This document shows, piece after piece, positions 1 to 8,861 of a DNA stretch of 64,000 bases (position 1 is the stretch's first letter; each line of letters opens with the position of its first letter). Origin of the DNA: Neovahlkampfia damariscottae (lineage: Eukaryota > Heterolobosea > Selenaionea > Neovahlkampfiida > Neovahlkampfiidae); NCBI GenBank assembly GCA_016618085.1, contig JABLTG010000053.1, positions 40,408 to 104,407 of the forward strand. The letters run 5' to 3'. The position numbers were made by a program, and so were the translations under genes. The notes below the pieces were generated by a model. The model was not told the origin of the DNA, ran no database searches, and worked only from the letters and a program-made list of their open reading frames with translations.

Positions 1-1
1 T

Positions 2-3000
2 TGGTCTGATATTTGGTTACTACAAGGATTTGCAGGTTATTTAGAATTGATTTTTCTTCAAAAAGAATTTGGAAAAAATGAATTTAAATATCAATTCTTG
101 AAAGCTGCTGAAAGATTAAATGAATTGGAAACACATAAGCAACCTTTATTCTCAAAGAATTATATTCATCCTTCAGAACTTTTAACTGAATATATGAAGA
201 TTAAATCAGCTTATGTTATTCATATGATTGGTAAATTTGTCAGTTTGACAAATCTTAAAAAGTACATGAACAAATTAATCGTTGCTACTGAAACAAAAGA
301 TGATTATTCTAATCGTTTTGTTTCAACAAAAAGTGTAATCAAAATTTTGAAGAATACTTATGGGGTTGATTTGAAACATTTCTTTGAGTACTGGGTTTAT
401 TCAACTGGAATTCCAATTCTTCATTGTGGATATAAATATGATGTTGGAAGAAGTATTATTGAAATTGATATCAAACAGGAAATTCCTTATCATGGTAAAC
501 TTTTCAATGGAAATTTTGTAGTCCGTGTTCATGAGACTGAAGGAACAATTGATTACACTATTCCTTTGGAAGATGAAAAAAATCATTTCGAATTTGTTTG
601 TAGATCTAAAGCAAAAAAGAAACAAAGAAAAAAAGTTGTAGAAGCTGGTAAAGAAGCAACAGATGCCAATAGAATTGAAGTACCAATCAAATGGTTCAGA
701 ATTGATCCAGAATGTGATTGGCTTCGTGTCATTAAAATTGATCAATCAGAAGAAATGTGGTCAAATCAATTAGAAATGGATAAAGATGTAATTGCACAAT
801 CTGAAGCTGCTACAAACCTTGGTGAATTCAATGATTCACCAACTGCGTTAACCAAACTTGAAAATGCAGCTTATGACAAAACAATGTATTACCGCATCAG
901 AATTGAAGCATTAGAAAGTATGTCAAAATTTCCAGAACAAAATGCATTATCAGGAGTTGATTTAGTGATCAAATACTTTAAAACTTTATTCTACGATAAA
1001 AAAATGACATATTTGAAACCAAATGATTTCTCAAACTTTCAAGAGTATTTCATCAAAAAAGAACTTCCTTTGATCATTGTCAAGGAATCAAATTCACAAT
1101 CTATATTGAAATTTTTGTTAGAAATCTTAAAAAACAATGACAATTCAGAGAACAAATATAGTGATTGCTATTATGTTGGTAACATCATTAAAGCTTTGGG
1201 TATGATTGAAACAACACAATTGGACAAAGTTTTAAAACATGTAAAAAGAATTTTAGTCATGGACTCTTTACTACCAACACCAAAGAATATCTTAACTTGT
1301 TATTGTTTATATTCATTTTCTCATATTGAAGCATCTGGTAGGGATTCAAAAAATTTCGACCAATTTATGGAATTAATTAAATTTGATAATATTTTTGAAT
1401 TAAGAAAAGCAGGATTTCAATGCATGATAAATATCATCACTTCTAAGAAATCAAAATATAATCAAGTTGATTCTTTTGTTGAAGAAATTTTTAAAATTTT
1501 ATTTGACGAAAATGAAAATAAAAAATATCAAATATATGTGATTTCAACATTGAATGAAGTAATTAGACAAATAATCTTGATAAAAGATAAACAATCTCCT
1601 TTGGGAAAATTCATTGATTTTTTGAAATCAACAGACACAGAAGCTTTGAAAACTATTCAAAAGTTTTGGGGAATTCTTAGAAGTGAAATTCCTGATTACT
1701 CGGCTCAATTAAGAAGGTTATTTGTTAACACCTATTATTTAATTTGGAAAGATAGAGCTCCAAATTCATGTTCAAAAATACCATATGATGAAGAAGAAGA
1801 ATTAAAAAAATTAAAAGAAGCAGATTTACAAGCAAAGAAAGAAATGTATGTACCACAATTATCAGCACCTACATTTCCATTTGAAAAAAAGAGAAAACTT
1901 GAATTACAAAAACAAAAACAAAAAAAGAAAAAAGTGGATACCTCAAAAGTTACAATCAAATTGGGAGATCAAACTATTGAACGTGAGATTGATGTTGATT
2001 CAACAGCACCACAAGAACCTGCTGTTTATTATACACCTGAAGAATTAAAACAAATAGAAATCGAAGAAATGAAAAGATACGAGGAAGAATTGAAGAATAG
2101 AAAAGAATTACAAGAAAGAGATAAAAAAATCATGAACCAACAAATTGAAATTCAAAATAAAATTCGTGAAGATAGAAAAGCTAAAGGACATGGTGACAGA
2201 ACAGTTTTGTTGATCGGAAATTCAGTTTTGACAGTTCGTTTGTATGAAACACCAACAGCTGAAAATCTATTCAAAAGTTTACCAATCACAGCAACTGAAG
2301 TATCTGAAGAGAAAGGTGTTATTTATTTTCCATGTCCAGGAATGCAAATTTGTCCAAATGAAGATCATCAACGACAAGTCGTTACAAGAGGCGAATTAGC
2401 CTATTGGGTTGAAGGAAATTCAATTTGCATTGGTCATGGAAATACACCATGGACAGCAAAAGGAACAAGTGATATCGTTCTTTATCAGCCTTGCAATATC
2501 TTTGGAATCACTTCTCAGTCTGTTAAAAAATTACAAGATTGTACAGATATCATTATTGAAAGACCAAGAAGAATGGTAATTGAATTTGAAAAAACAGGTT
2601 TAAAAATACAAGTTGATATTGGTTTGGATCAAGCTTCCAATTATGTTTATGATAATTTACCAATCCCATCTGCTGAATTAGTAAAATATGGTCAAATGAG
2701 ATATTTCTCTTGTTATGGAAATCCACAAGGAAAACCTTCCAAAAAAACACCAGAAGATATTTACAGAAACTATTTACTTTATGGTGAAGTCGCATTTTGG
2801 CCAAGTGGTAATTCAATCATTTTAGGATCAGGTCCTTCTGAACAAATTGATCCTAATCATCCAGAAAGAATTTTGCTTTTAGAATCATGTTATGTTTTTG
2901 GTCGTATTGTTTCAGATATTGAAAAAATTTCTGAAATTTCTTATGATGTCATCAAAATGTACAAAAGAAGTTTGAAAATTTCTATAAATGATCAAATTAC

Positions 3001-3451
3001 TTTAGTAGCTGATTTAAATGATTCAATTACATCAGATATCATTTATCAAAATCTACCAATGGAATCATCAACAAAATTATTTGGAAATTTAGTTTATTTT
3101 GATGTTAAAATGAATGAAAAAATACCAATAGAGTCAAATTGTGAAAAAATTGTTTTGAAACCTGAAGATTTAGCATTTTGGGTTGATAAATCAAATATTT
3201 GTATTTGTTGGGGTAAAACTGAAAATTCATTTCAAGATGAACCAAGATTATCAGCACCTTGTAATGTTTTTGGTAGAATCAGAAAAGAATTTAATGTGAT
3301 TGAGTTGTTAAATGGAATGAATGGGAAAGAAGATTTGAAAGTAAAAATTGAAGAGTACAATCATTATGAAAATTTGGAAATGATTCATTCATCAGTAATG
3401 AGCGGTTCTGTTCAACAACAACCAATTGTTCACAGTTTAGATATTGAATAA
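2..3451 (+). CDS. TAF2: TAF2-like TFIID subunit (3' part) fused to three cyclophilin-like domains
   Basis: The reading frame is open from the left edge, so the N-terminus lies outside the window. The start of the visible part (DIWLLQGFAGYLE) and the following about 600 residues match the inactive M1-aminopeptidase-like body of TAF2, the TFIID subunit that contacts the initiator. A lysine/glutamate-rich coiled stretch (about residues 600-720 of the visible part) leads into three repeats of about 110 residues (about 733-846, 855-975, 987-1095). Each repeat carries the signature of the bacterial/archaeal TM1367-type cyclophilin-like family: a YF strand, then G-E-[LV]-A-[YF]-W, a GNSI-type turn and a final N-[VI]-FG-[RI]. 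I know of no TAF2 with such domains. The stop codon overlaps AATAAA. No intron is seen in this part. The TAF2 call rests on the motif run and the length; the added domains are clear by pattern. Confidence 0.75.
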   Translation, partial: WSDIWLLQGFAGYLELIFLQKEFGKNEFKYQFLKAAERLNELETHKQPLFSKNYIHPSELLTEYMKIKSAYVIHMIGKFVSLTNLKKYMNKLIVATETKDDYSNRFVSTKSVIKILKNTYGVDLKHFFEYWVYSTGIPILHCGYKYDVGRSIIEIDIKQEIPYHGKLFNGNFVVRVHETEGTIDYTIPLEDEKNHFEFVCRSKAKKKQRKKVVEAGKEATDANRIEVPIKWFRIDPECDWLRVIKIDQSEEMWSNQLEMDKDVIAQSEAATNLGEFNDSPTALTKLENAAYDKTMYYRIRIEALESMSKFPEQNALSGVDLVIKYFKTLFYDKKMTYLKPNDFSNFQEYFIKKELPLIIVKESNSQSILKFLLEILKNNDNSENKYSDCYYVGNIIKALGMIETTQLDKVLKHVKRILVMDSLLPTPKNILTCYCLYSFSHIEASGRDSKNFDQFMELIKFDNIFELRKAGFQCMINIITSKKSKYNQVDSFVEEIFKILFDENENKKYQIYVISTLNEVIRQIILIKDKQSPLGKFIDFLKSTDTEALKTIQKFWGILRSEIPDYSAQLRRLFVNTYYLIWKDRAPNSCSKIPYDEEEELKKLKEADLQAKKEMYVPQLSAPTFPFEKKRKLELQKQKQKKKKVDTSKVTIKLGDQTIEREIDVDSTAPQEPAVYYTPEELKQIEIEEMKRYEEELKNRKELQERDKKIMNQQIEIQNKIREDRKAKGHGDRTVLLIGNSVLTVRLYETPTAENLFKSLPITATEVSEEKGVIYFPCPGMQICPNEDHQRQVVTRGELAYWVEGNSICIGHGNTPWTAKGTSDIVLYQPCNIFGITSQSVKKLQDCTDIIIERPRRMVIEFEKTGLKIQVDIGLDQASNYVYDNLPIPSAELVKYGQMRYFSCYGNPQGKPSKKTPEDIYRNYLLYGEVAFWPSGNSIILGSGPSEQIDPNHPERILLLESCYVFGRIVSDIEKISEISYDVIKMYKRSLKISINDQITLVADLNDSITSDIIYQNLPMESSTKLFGNLVYFDVKMNEKIPIESNCEKIVLKPEDLAFWVDKSNICICWGKTENSFQDEPRLSAPCNVFGRIRKEFNVIELLNGMNGKEDLKVKIEEYNHYENLEMIHSSVMSGSVQQQPIVHSLDIE

Positions 3452-3624
3452 ATGTTTCTATTTTTAGATTTTTACAACCAACGGGAATCTGATTTTCTTT
3501 GATAAAAATAATAAAAAACATTTTCAGTTCCAAAAATCAAGATTTCTGATAATGTTGAAAAAGAAAAAAACAACTAAAAAATAAGGTCCAATTTCGAATT
3601 TTGACTTACTTTGTTGAATAGTGA

Positions 3625-3704
3625 GCCTTGATAGCATAATGGGAATGTGCCAAGCTTTCAAACTGATAATCTTGTATATGGAGGTTCGATTCCTTCTTGA
3701 GGCA
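3625..3704 (+). tRNA. tRNA-like gene with enlarged anticodon arm, possibly tRNA-Glu(UUC) with a 9-nt intron
   Basis: A 7-bp acceptor stem (GCCTTGA with TTGAGGC, two G-U pairs), a 4-bp D stem with GG in the loop, and a T arm GGAGG-TTCGATT-CCTTC fold as a tRNA. A-box (TAGCATAATGGG) and B-box (GGTTCGATTCC) promoters are good, and a T5 run at 3710-3714 would terminate Pol III. The anticodon arm plus variable region is 30 nt, about 8 nt too long. One reading is a TTC anticodon followed by a 9-nt intron; the stem then has one mismatch. It could also be a decayed tRNA copy. Confidence 0.5.
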
Positions 3705-3736
3705 TAATCTTTTTGGTATAAAAAAAGAGAACTGCC

Positions 3737-3873
3737 TTTCTTGCAAAAACCATGGAGAAAAATTTTAAGTCCATGCCTTAAGTCCAGGAAGAGGTGCACA
3801 ATTGATAGCTTTCCATCAGATATCTCCCACTTAGTTGATTTTAAAACTTTTCTCCATGGTTTTTGCAAGAAAG
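3737..3873. repeat. Hairpin with 33-bp inverted arms beside the tRNA-like gene
   Basis: Positions 3737-3769 and 3841-3873 are reverse complements over 33 bp with a single mismatch, separated by a 71-bp loop. The arms centre on a CCATGG core. Nothing in the 701-bp gap between TAF2 and the GT61 gene looks coding, so this hairpin and the tRNA-like gene are its only recognisable contents. It could be a fold-back element or a structured RNA. No flanking duplication was recognised. Confidence 0.6.
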
Positions 3874-4152
3874 TAGTGAAAAACTCAACTACGTGAAGTT
3901 ATTTACTTGACTTTCGTTTTAAATTTTTTCATTTTAAATTTTCAACATAAAACAAAAATATGGAAAGAAAAACTGGAGAGAAAAAAATTGAAAAAAACAA
4001 AGTCGTTCTTATAGAAATAATCAATGGCTCACCTCCAAAAACGAAGTATTTTCATTCAAAAAGCTAAGGCACTTTTTTAAAACCATGGTTACACAAAAAG
4101 ATTATTTATTGTCAGTCCAATCATATCACTTCAATTTTCACACAAACACTGA

Positions 4153-5751
4153 ATGAGGTTCTCAAACAAAAAACTTTTTTTCGTTATGCTAGCTGTAATA
4201 TCTTTATCTAGTGTTGTATTTTTGGTTATGACACTAAAAACAAATAACAATGACTTCACCAATAAAATACAAACAAAACCAAAAAAAATTGTGAAAAAAA
4301 CAAAAACAAAACCAACACAAATTTTTGGTCATGAATTTTCGGATAATTACCAACACCAGCCATATGTACATTTACCTTATGCTGCTACGAGAAGAGTGAT
4401 TCAAGGAAAAATTTATAATCCACCAGGCGATAGGTCAAATATTGTTGAAGATGAAAACTATGGAATACAAAAAACATCACCAACTCAATGTAAAAATCAA
4501 CCAAATGCTAGAATGACACCGTTTAATGGAGCCAGTTTGAAAAGTATTCTTCAAAATCAACTTGAAGAATATGAAATCATTTCAAAAACTTTTTCCACTC
4601 ATTTAGAAGATTATCCACTTCCAAGAAAGTTAAATCAGTTCATACCAAAAGACCTTTGTTCAAGACAATCACATCATGATCGATTATTAATGTGTTCTCC
4701 TCAATACAGAGCAGGTGAAAAACGTATCATTGGAATTAACCAACCATGTCATTATTTTCAATATGTAGCGAAAACTAATTGTAAATTTGTTGATCCTGGA
4801 ACTGGTCATCATGCTGTTCCAGGAACCATTTTCAACTCAACTCATTGGTTCCACAAAGATTGGAGTGAACGTGGAGTTGGTTATCGCAATCAAACAGTCA
4901 GATATTTTGATAAAATCATTGCAGCACCTTTAACTTATTGGAACACTCATAGTCATTTACCTCTTGAGTTCTTACCCCGCTTACTTTATTTGCTCGAAGT
5001 ATTACCAAAAGATATTCCTGTGATTGGCTCAACGAAGGGATTTGCAGGTCAATATTTCAAATATATGGTTGATATGAAAATATTAGATCCAAAAAGAATT
5101 ATTGAATTCAATCCAGCTGAATACGTTTTTGGAAAAGAAGTTTATTTTTCAAGAGAATATCCACCATGTCAAAATGATTGTCAAAGACAGTATTCACTTG
5201 AATTTCATGGTAGATTGAAAAGAATGATGGTTCCTGTTGATTTACCAATGGAAGAAAGAGATACAATTATTTATGTCCATAGAGAAGGGTCAAGAGCTTT
5301 ATCACCTGCACAAGCAAATGAATTGGAAGCAATGTTGAAGAAATATGGTAAAGTTGTTCGGTTTATTGGCAAGAATTATCCTGCTTTGAAGGATGTCATT
5401 GATTTATTTAAAAAAGCGAAAATTGTAATTTCCACTCATGGCGCTGGAATTGCAAATTTATTGTATACAGCTGAATGCACTACTATTGTTGAAATGATGT
5501 ACAACGGTGCAATGTTAAAAACTCCAACTGCTTTTTATGGCGCTGCTATTTCTAGGAAATTGGATTATTGGATGACCTTAGCTCAGGGCACTTATGAAGC
5601 TGCAAATGTGATTAATATTGCTGAGATTGAAGAAATTGTCAAACAAGTTTTGGTTGAAAGAGAAGAAAGAAAAAAAAATCCAAATTTACATTGTTGGGAT
5701 CAAGGAAAAAAAAATAGACAATACATTTGGGATAAAAATCTTGTTGGTTAA
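4153..5751 (+). CDS. GT61-family (DUF563) glycosyltransferase, type II membrane protein
   Basis: The 532-residue protein starts with a short basic tail and one membrane anchor (about residues 8-27), the layout of Golgi type II glycosyltransferases. The C-terminal half has the GT61 core: YVHREG near 375, a long helix, and the conserved STHGAGIANLLY motif near 432-443, where the family has HGAGL. Family members transfer xylose, arabinose or N-acetylglucosamine in the secretory pathway; the sugar cannot be told here. A CCAAT box sits at 4117, 36 bp before the ATG. The gene has no intron. The stop TAA is part of AATAAA, and the next gene converges 46 bp away. Confidence 0.75.
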   Translation: MRFSNKKLFFVMLAVISLSSVVFLVMTLKTNNNDFTNKIQTKPKKIVKKTKTKPTQIFGHEFSDNYQHQPYVHLPYAATRRVIQGKIYNPPGDRSNIVEDENYGIQKTSPTQCKNQPNARMTPFNGASLKSILQNQLEEYEIISKTFSTHLEDYPLPRKLNQFIPKDLCSRQSHHDRLLMCSPQYRAGEKRIIGINQPCHYFQYVAKTNCKFVDPGTGHHAVPGTIFNSTHWFHKDWSERGVGYRNQTVRYFDKIIAAPLTYWNTHSHLPLEFLPRLLYLLEVLPKDIPVIGSTKGFAGQYFKYMVDMKILDPKRIIEFNPAEYVFGKEVYFSREYPPCQNDCQRQYSLEFHGRLKRMMVPVDLPMEERDTIIYVHREGSRALSPAQANELEAMLKKYGKVVRFIGKNYPALKDVIDLFKKAKIVISTHGAGIANLLYTAECTTIVEMMYNGAMLKTPTAFYGAAISRKLDYWMTLAQGTYEAANVINIAEIEEIVKQVLVEREERKKNPNLHCWDQGKKNRQYIWDKNLVG

Positions 5752-5797
5752 TAAAGTTCCAATATATTACTGTTCAATTATGTGCAATCTAAAACAT

Positions 5798-6876
5798 TCA
5801 TTCTTTTTTTTCGATTTCGTTTTGAGATTTTAACATTTGAATTTGTTTTTTCAGTAATTCATTTTCTTGTTTGAATTTTTCGTTTTCAAAGAACAAACTC
5901 ATTGCATCAAAATCAGAATCAGAACTTTTTGACAAATATTTTTCAAGCAATTCAAAGGAAGCTTCTAACTCCTTGAAATATTTTGACAAATCGATGTGAC
6001 TACATTTAAGTTGTTTAACCAATAAGATATCAGCATCAAATTCTATCAATTCATCTAATTCAGTCATGAAATCTGATTTCATCTCAATCCATTCTTGAAA
6101 TATTTCAGTGACTACAATTTTCAAAATTGATTCTTCTGTCAATTTGTTGTTGGTTGTGTCATCTACTTTTTCTTCAACGAGCTTCATCACTTTTCGTCTC
6201 AATTCCTTGGATAATTTCAAATTATTTTTAGCAGTGATTATTTTTTCAATGAATTGATTCTCAAACATCTTTCGGTGGTCCCTCAAATCAGATTCATCAA
6301 TGTTAATATCATGTTGAAAGTTTTTCACATTCTTGTATAATAATCTATCCAAGTGTTCATTATCCTCTTTTCTAGAGATGTAATTTTGATATTTAGTATA
6401 AAAAAATTGAAAAAGAGCTTCTTGTTTTGATGAATAAAAAGGTTTTAAACATAGTAAAGGGTCTTCAAGAAATTCTCCAAAAATATCATCGTATTTGTTG
6501 TTAACAGATAAAACATTTTCTTTGACTCTTTCATAACCCTCAAGAATTCCAATGATATATTCATGTAATTCTAATTTTGCTTCATCAGAATGTCCAATAT
6601 TCTCATAACTTTTTTTTTTAGTTTTTTTTTTGACATACCTCTCCAGAGAATTTTCTTCACCAGCATGTTCCAATAATAAATCAATACCACCTGGGTGTTC
6701 ATACTATAAAATTAAATTGTTGTTTTTTTCTCACTTTGAATTTTGTGATGTCAATTACTCTTCCTTCAATAACAATCTACACAACGGTCAAAAACATTTT
6801 TTTCATTTACCCATTGTTCTTCATCTCCTTTACAATGTTTTTTCAATTCTTCCTTTGGTATAACTTTCAAAGACAT
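5798..6876 (-). CDS. Cytochrome b5 domain protein with long helical tail
   Basis: Four exons (6811-6876, 6735-6776, 6639-6703, 5798-6608) give 327 residues. Introns are 34, 31 and 30 nt. The first three exons and the start of the fourth rebuild a cytochrome b5 fold: ITKFK, then EHPGG with the first haem-ligand histidine, LLEHAGEENS, and GHSDEA with the second ligand. About 240 charged, coiled-coil-prone residues of unknown role follow. The 30-nt last intron has no in-frame stop and is a multiple of three, so a naive reading keeps it as coding (KK-rich). The first ATG (6876) is only 45 bp from the divergent LRR gene. Haem binding is a family inference; the tail is unrecognised. Confidence 0.72.
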
Positions 6877-6920
6877 GTCAAGGAAAGAATGTTTTTGATT
6901 CGTCAAAAAATTCCTAACAA
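6877..6920. promoter_or_regulatory. 44-bp shared divergent promoter region
   Basis: Only 44 bp separate the start codons of the cytochrome b5 gene (minus) and the LRR gene (plus). Both promoters and both 5' leaders must fit here or inside the coding regions. The segment has GATTCGTC, one base off the GATTGGTC form of the CCAAT element common in this window, but no perfect copy. Confidence 0.5.
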
Positions 6921-8096
6921 ATGACTAAAGAAGAAGAACTGAAGAAAATTTTACCTCAAAAAAAACTAGAACAAATCAAAAAAGTGACTTCACTTGATTT
7001 AAGTCTCATGTTCTTTGAAGAATTAACCTTAGAAGAATTAATTTCTGAATTACTCAATAAGTTAAAACAAGATTTCAAAGTAGATGATTTAAATTTACAA
7101 AGTAATGAATTATCAACTGTTCCATTTTCAGTTTCAAAAATGAACCTCAAAACATTGTTACTTGGAAAAAATAATTTTTCCACTTTTCCTTCGGAGTTTC
7201 TTTCAAAACAAAAAACTTTGAAACAAGTGTTTTTAAATAATAATTTATTATCAGGATCAGATTGGTTCAGTTCTGATGAAAATTTTCAACTTGAAGTTTT
7301 GGATTTATCATTTAACAAAATTGTTAAATTTCCTTTATCATTTGGAGAGCAGATTGACATTTCAAAATTGATAGACTTAAGATTGAGTTCAAATAAATTA
7401 AATGAATTTCCTGATTTTTTGAAGAATTGTTCGAATTTAATGATTCTTCATTTAGATACAAATGAAATTGTTGACTTTGAAGGAATTGAAGGAATGACTT
7501 CATTAATGGAATTAAAATTGGAAGAAAATCAGTTAAAAAGAATCCCAAAAGGAATATCAGCATGTCAAAAATTGAAAAGACTGTTTTTGAATACTAATCA
7601 AATTGACGAATTGTCTGATGAAATTTTCAAATTAGGATCATTGGAAGTTTTGACACTTCACTCAAATGATATCCAAAAAATAGGATCAGAAATTAAAAAA
7701 ATGAAATGTTTAACACATTTAAATCTCCATCAAAACAAAATTTCAAAATTACCAAACGAAATCTGTCAATTACCTCTACAAGAATTCACAGTGTTTCGAA
7801 ATCAATTAACTGAAATACCAGACAATATTTATGAACTTGATCAATTGAAATGCTTATATTTGCAACAAAATCAAATTAAAACACTCCCAGATGGAATGCA
7901 AAAAATGATCAATTTGGAAGAAATCGATCTCTTTGAAAACCAACTCAAAAACATTCCAAATTGGATTGGAAATCTCACTCATTTAAAAAAATTATCACTT
8001 GAATCCAATGATCTAAAAATCCTTCCAGGTGAAATTAAACTCCTTAGAGAACTTGTTGATCTTAATGTTGAAAATAACCCAAATTTATTGGAATAA
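6921..8096 (+). CDS. Leucine-rich repeat protein
   Basis: This intronless gene encodes 391 residues made almost wholly of about 12-14 leucine-rich repeats of about 23 residues, with the pattern LxxLxLxxNxIxxLPxxI (for example LTHLNLHQNKISKLPNEI). That is the SDS22/Ras-suppressor-like class. There is no signal peptide, membrane span or catalytic domain, so it is probably a cytosolic binding scaffold; the partner is unknown. AATAAA overlaps the stop, and the convergent LZIC gene ends 11 bp further on. Confidence 0.8.
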   Translation: MTKEEELKKILPQKKLEQIKKVTSLDLSLMFFEELTLEELISELLNKLKQDFKVDDLNLQSNELSTVPFSVSKMNLKTLLLGKNNFSTFPSEFLSKQKTLKQVFLNNNLLSGSDWFSSDENFQLEVLDLSFNKIVKFPLSFGEQIDISKLIDLRLSSNKLNEFPDFLKNCSNLMILHLDTNEIVDFEGIEGMTSLMELKLEENQLKRIPKGISACQKLKRLFLNTNQIDELSDEIFKLGSLEVLTLHSNDIQKIGSEIKKMKCLTHLNLHQNKISKLPNEICQLPLQEFTVFRNQLTEIPDNIYELDQLKCLYLQQNQIKTLPDGMQKMINLEEIDLFENQLKNIPNWIGNLTHLKKLSLESNDLKILPGEIKLLRELVDLNVENNPNLLE

Positions 8097-8107
8097 AAAA
8101 CAAAAAT

Positions 8108-8798
8108 TTATTTTTCTGCTAATTTGATTTGCGAATTGACTTGACTCATCAAACTATCTCTTCTACCAACTTCTTTATCATCAACAGCAACAAAATACTT
8201 TGAAAAAGTTAAAAAAAAAATTGGAAAAAACCTTCAATTCTTGTGTGATATTTTGATCCAAAAAATTCTTTTCAACATCTGATAATTTTTCACCTAATTT
8301 TTTTAAAGCTGATAAAATTTCAACAGTTTGTTGTGTGACAATAGTTTGTGAAATTTTTCCTAATTTTACATCTCTTTGTAATTGTGTTAATTTTTCTCTG
8401 AGTAATTTTGGTTCTTGTTTCTGGAAGATTTTAATAATTTTTTTTAGAAATTACTGCAAACATGGAAATAACTTCAGGTGTTTGAAAAGCTTCTGAAACT
8501 GAAAGTTGCATGGCTAATCTCATTTTTCCTAATTCGTTAACTAAACTCATATCTCCTGATGTTAATTTTGTGAGAGTTTTTTCAAATTCTTCCATTTGTT
8601 CCATAGTTTCTTGTTTAATTAATTCAATTTCTTCTTCTTCAAGTTCTTCTTTTTCATCTTCCAAATCCTGAAGAGTATCAAAGAATTTTTGAAGCTTTTT
8701 TTTTGTTAAAAGTTTTTTTTTATTACTTGTTTTTGTATTTTTTGTTTTAATCTTTCTGTTTCTTGTTTTCCATCAACACTGAAGTTTGTAGAAGACAT
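8108..8798 (-). CDS. LZIC: LZIC-like protein (ICAT/beta-catenin-interacting domain)
   Basis: Four exons (8727-8798, 8455-8694, 8232-8420, 8108-8197) with introns of 32, 34 and 34 nt join to 196 residues, close to the 190 of animal LZIC. The alignment is collinear: an N-terminal leucine-zipper-like coil, then SGDMSLVNELGKMRLA and SEAFQTPEVISMFAKK, then TQQTVEILSALKKLGEKL, which is the ICAT-like module. LZIC orthologues are found across eukaryotes and their role is poorly defined; in animals a DNA-damage role has been proposed. Each join restores the family sequence, so the model is firm. Confidence 0.85.
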
Positions 8799-8861
8799 TT
8801 TTCTAATTGAATTTGACCAATGAAACTCACTTCCAATGTTTTGATCAAAAGAACAAAGAAT

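Noticed and set aside
3524-3868. Minus-strand open frame of about 114 codons
   Set aside because: It spans the tRNA-like gene and both hairpin arms and has no motif or start context.
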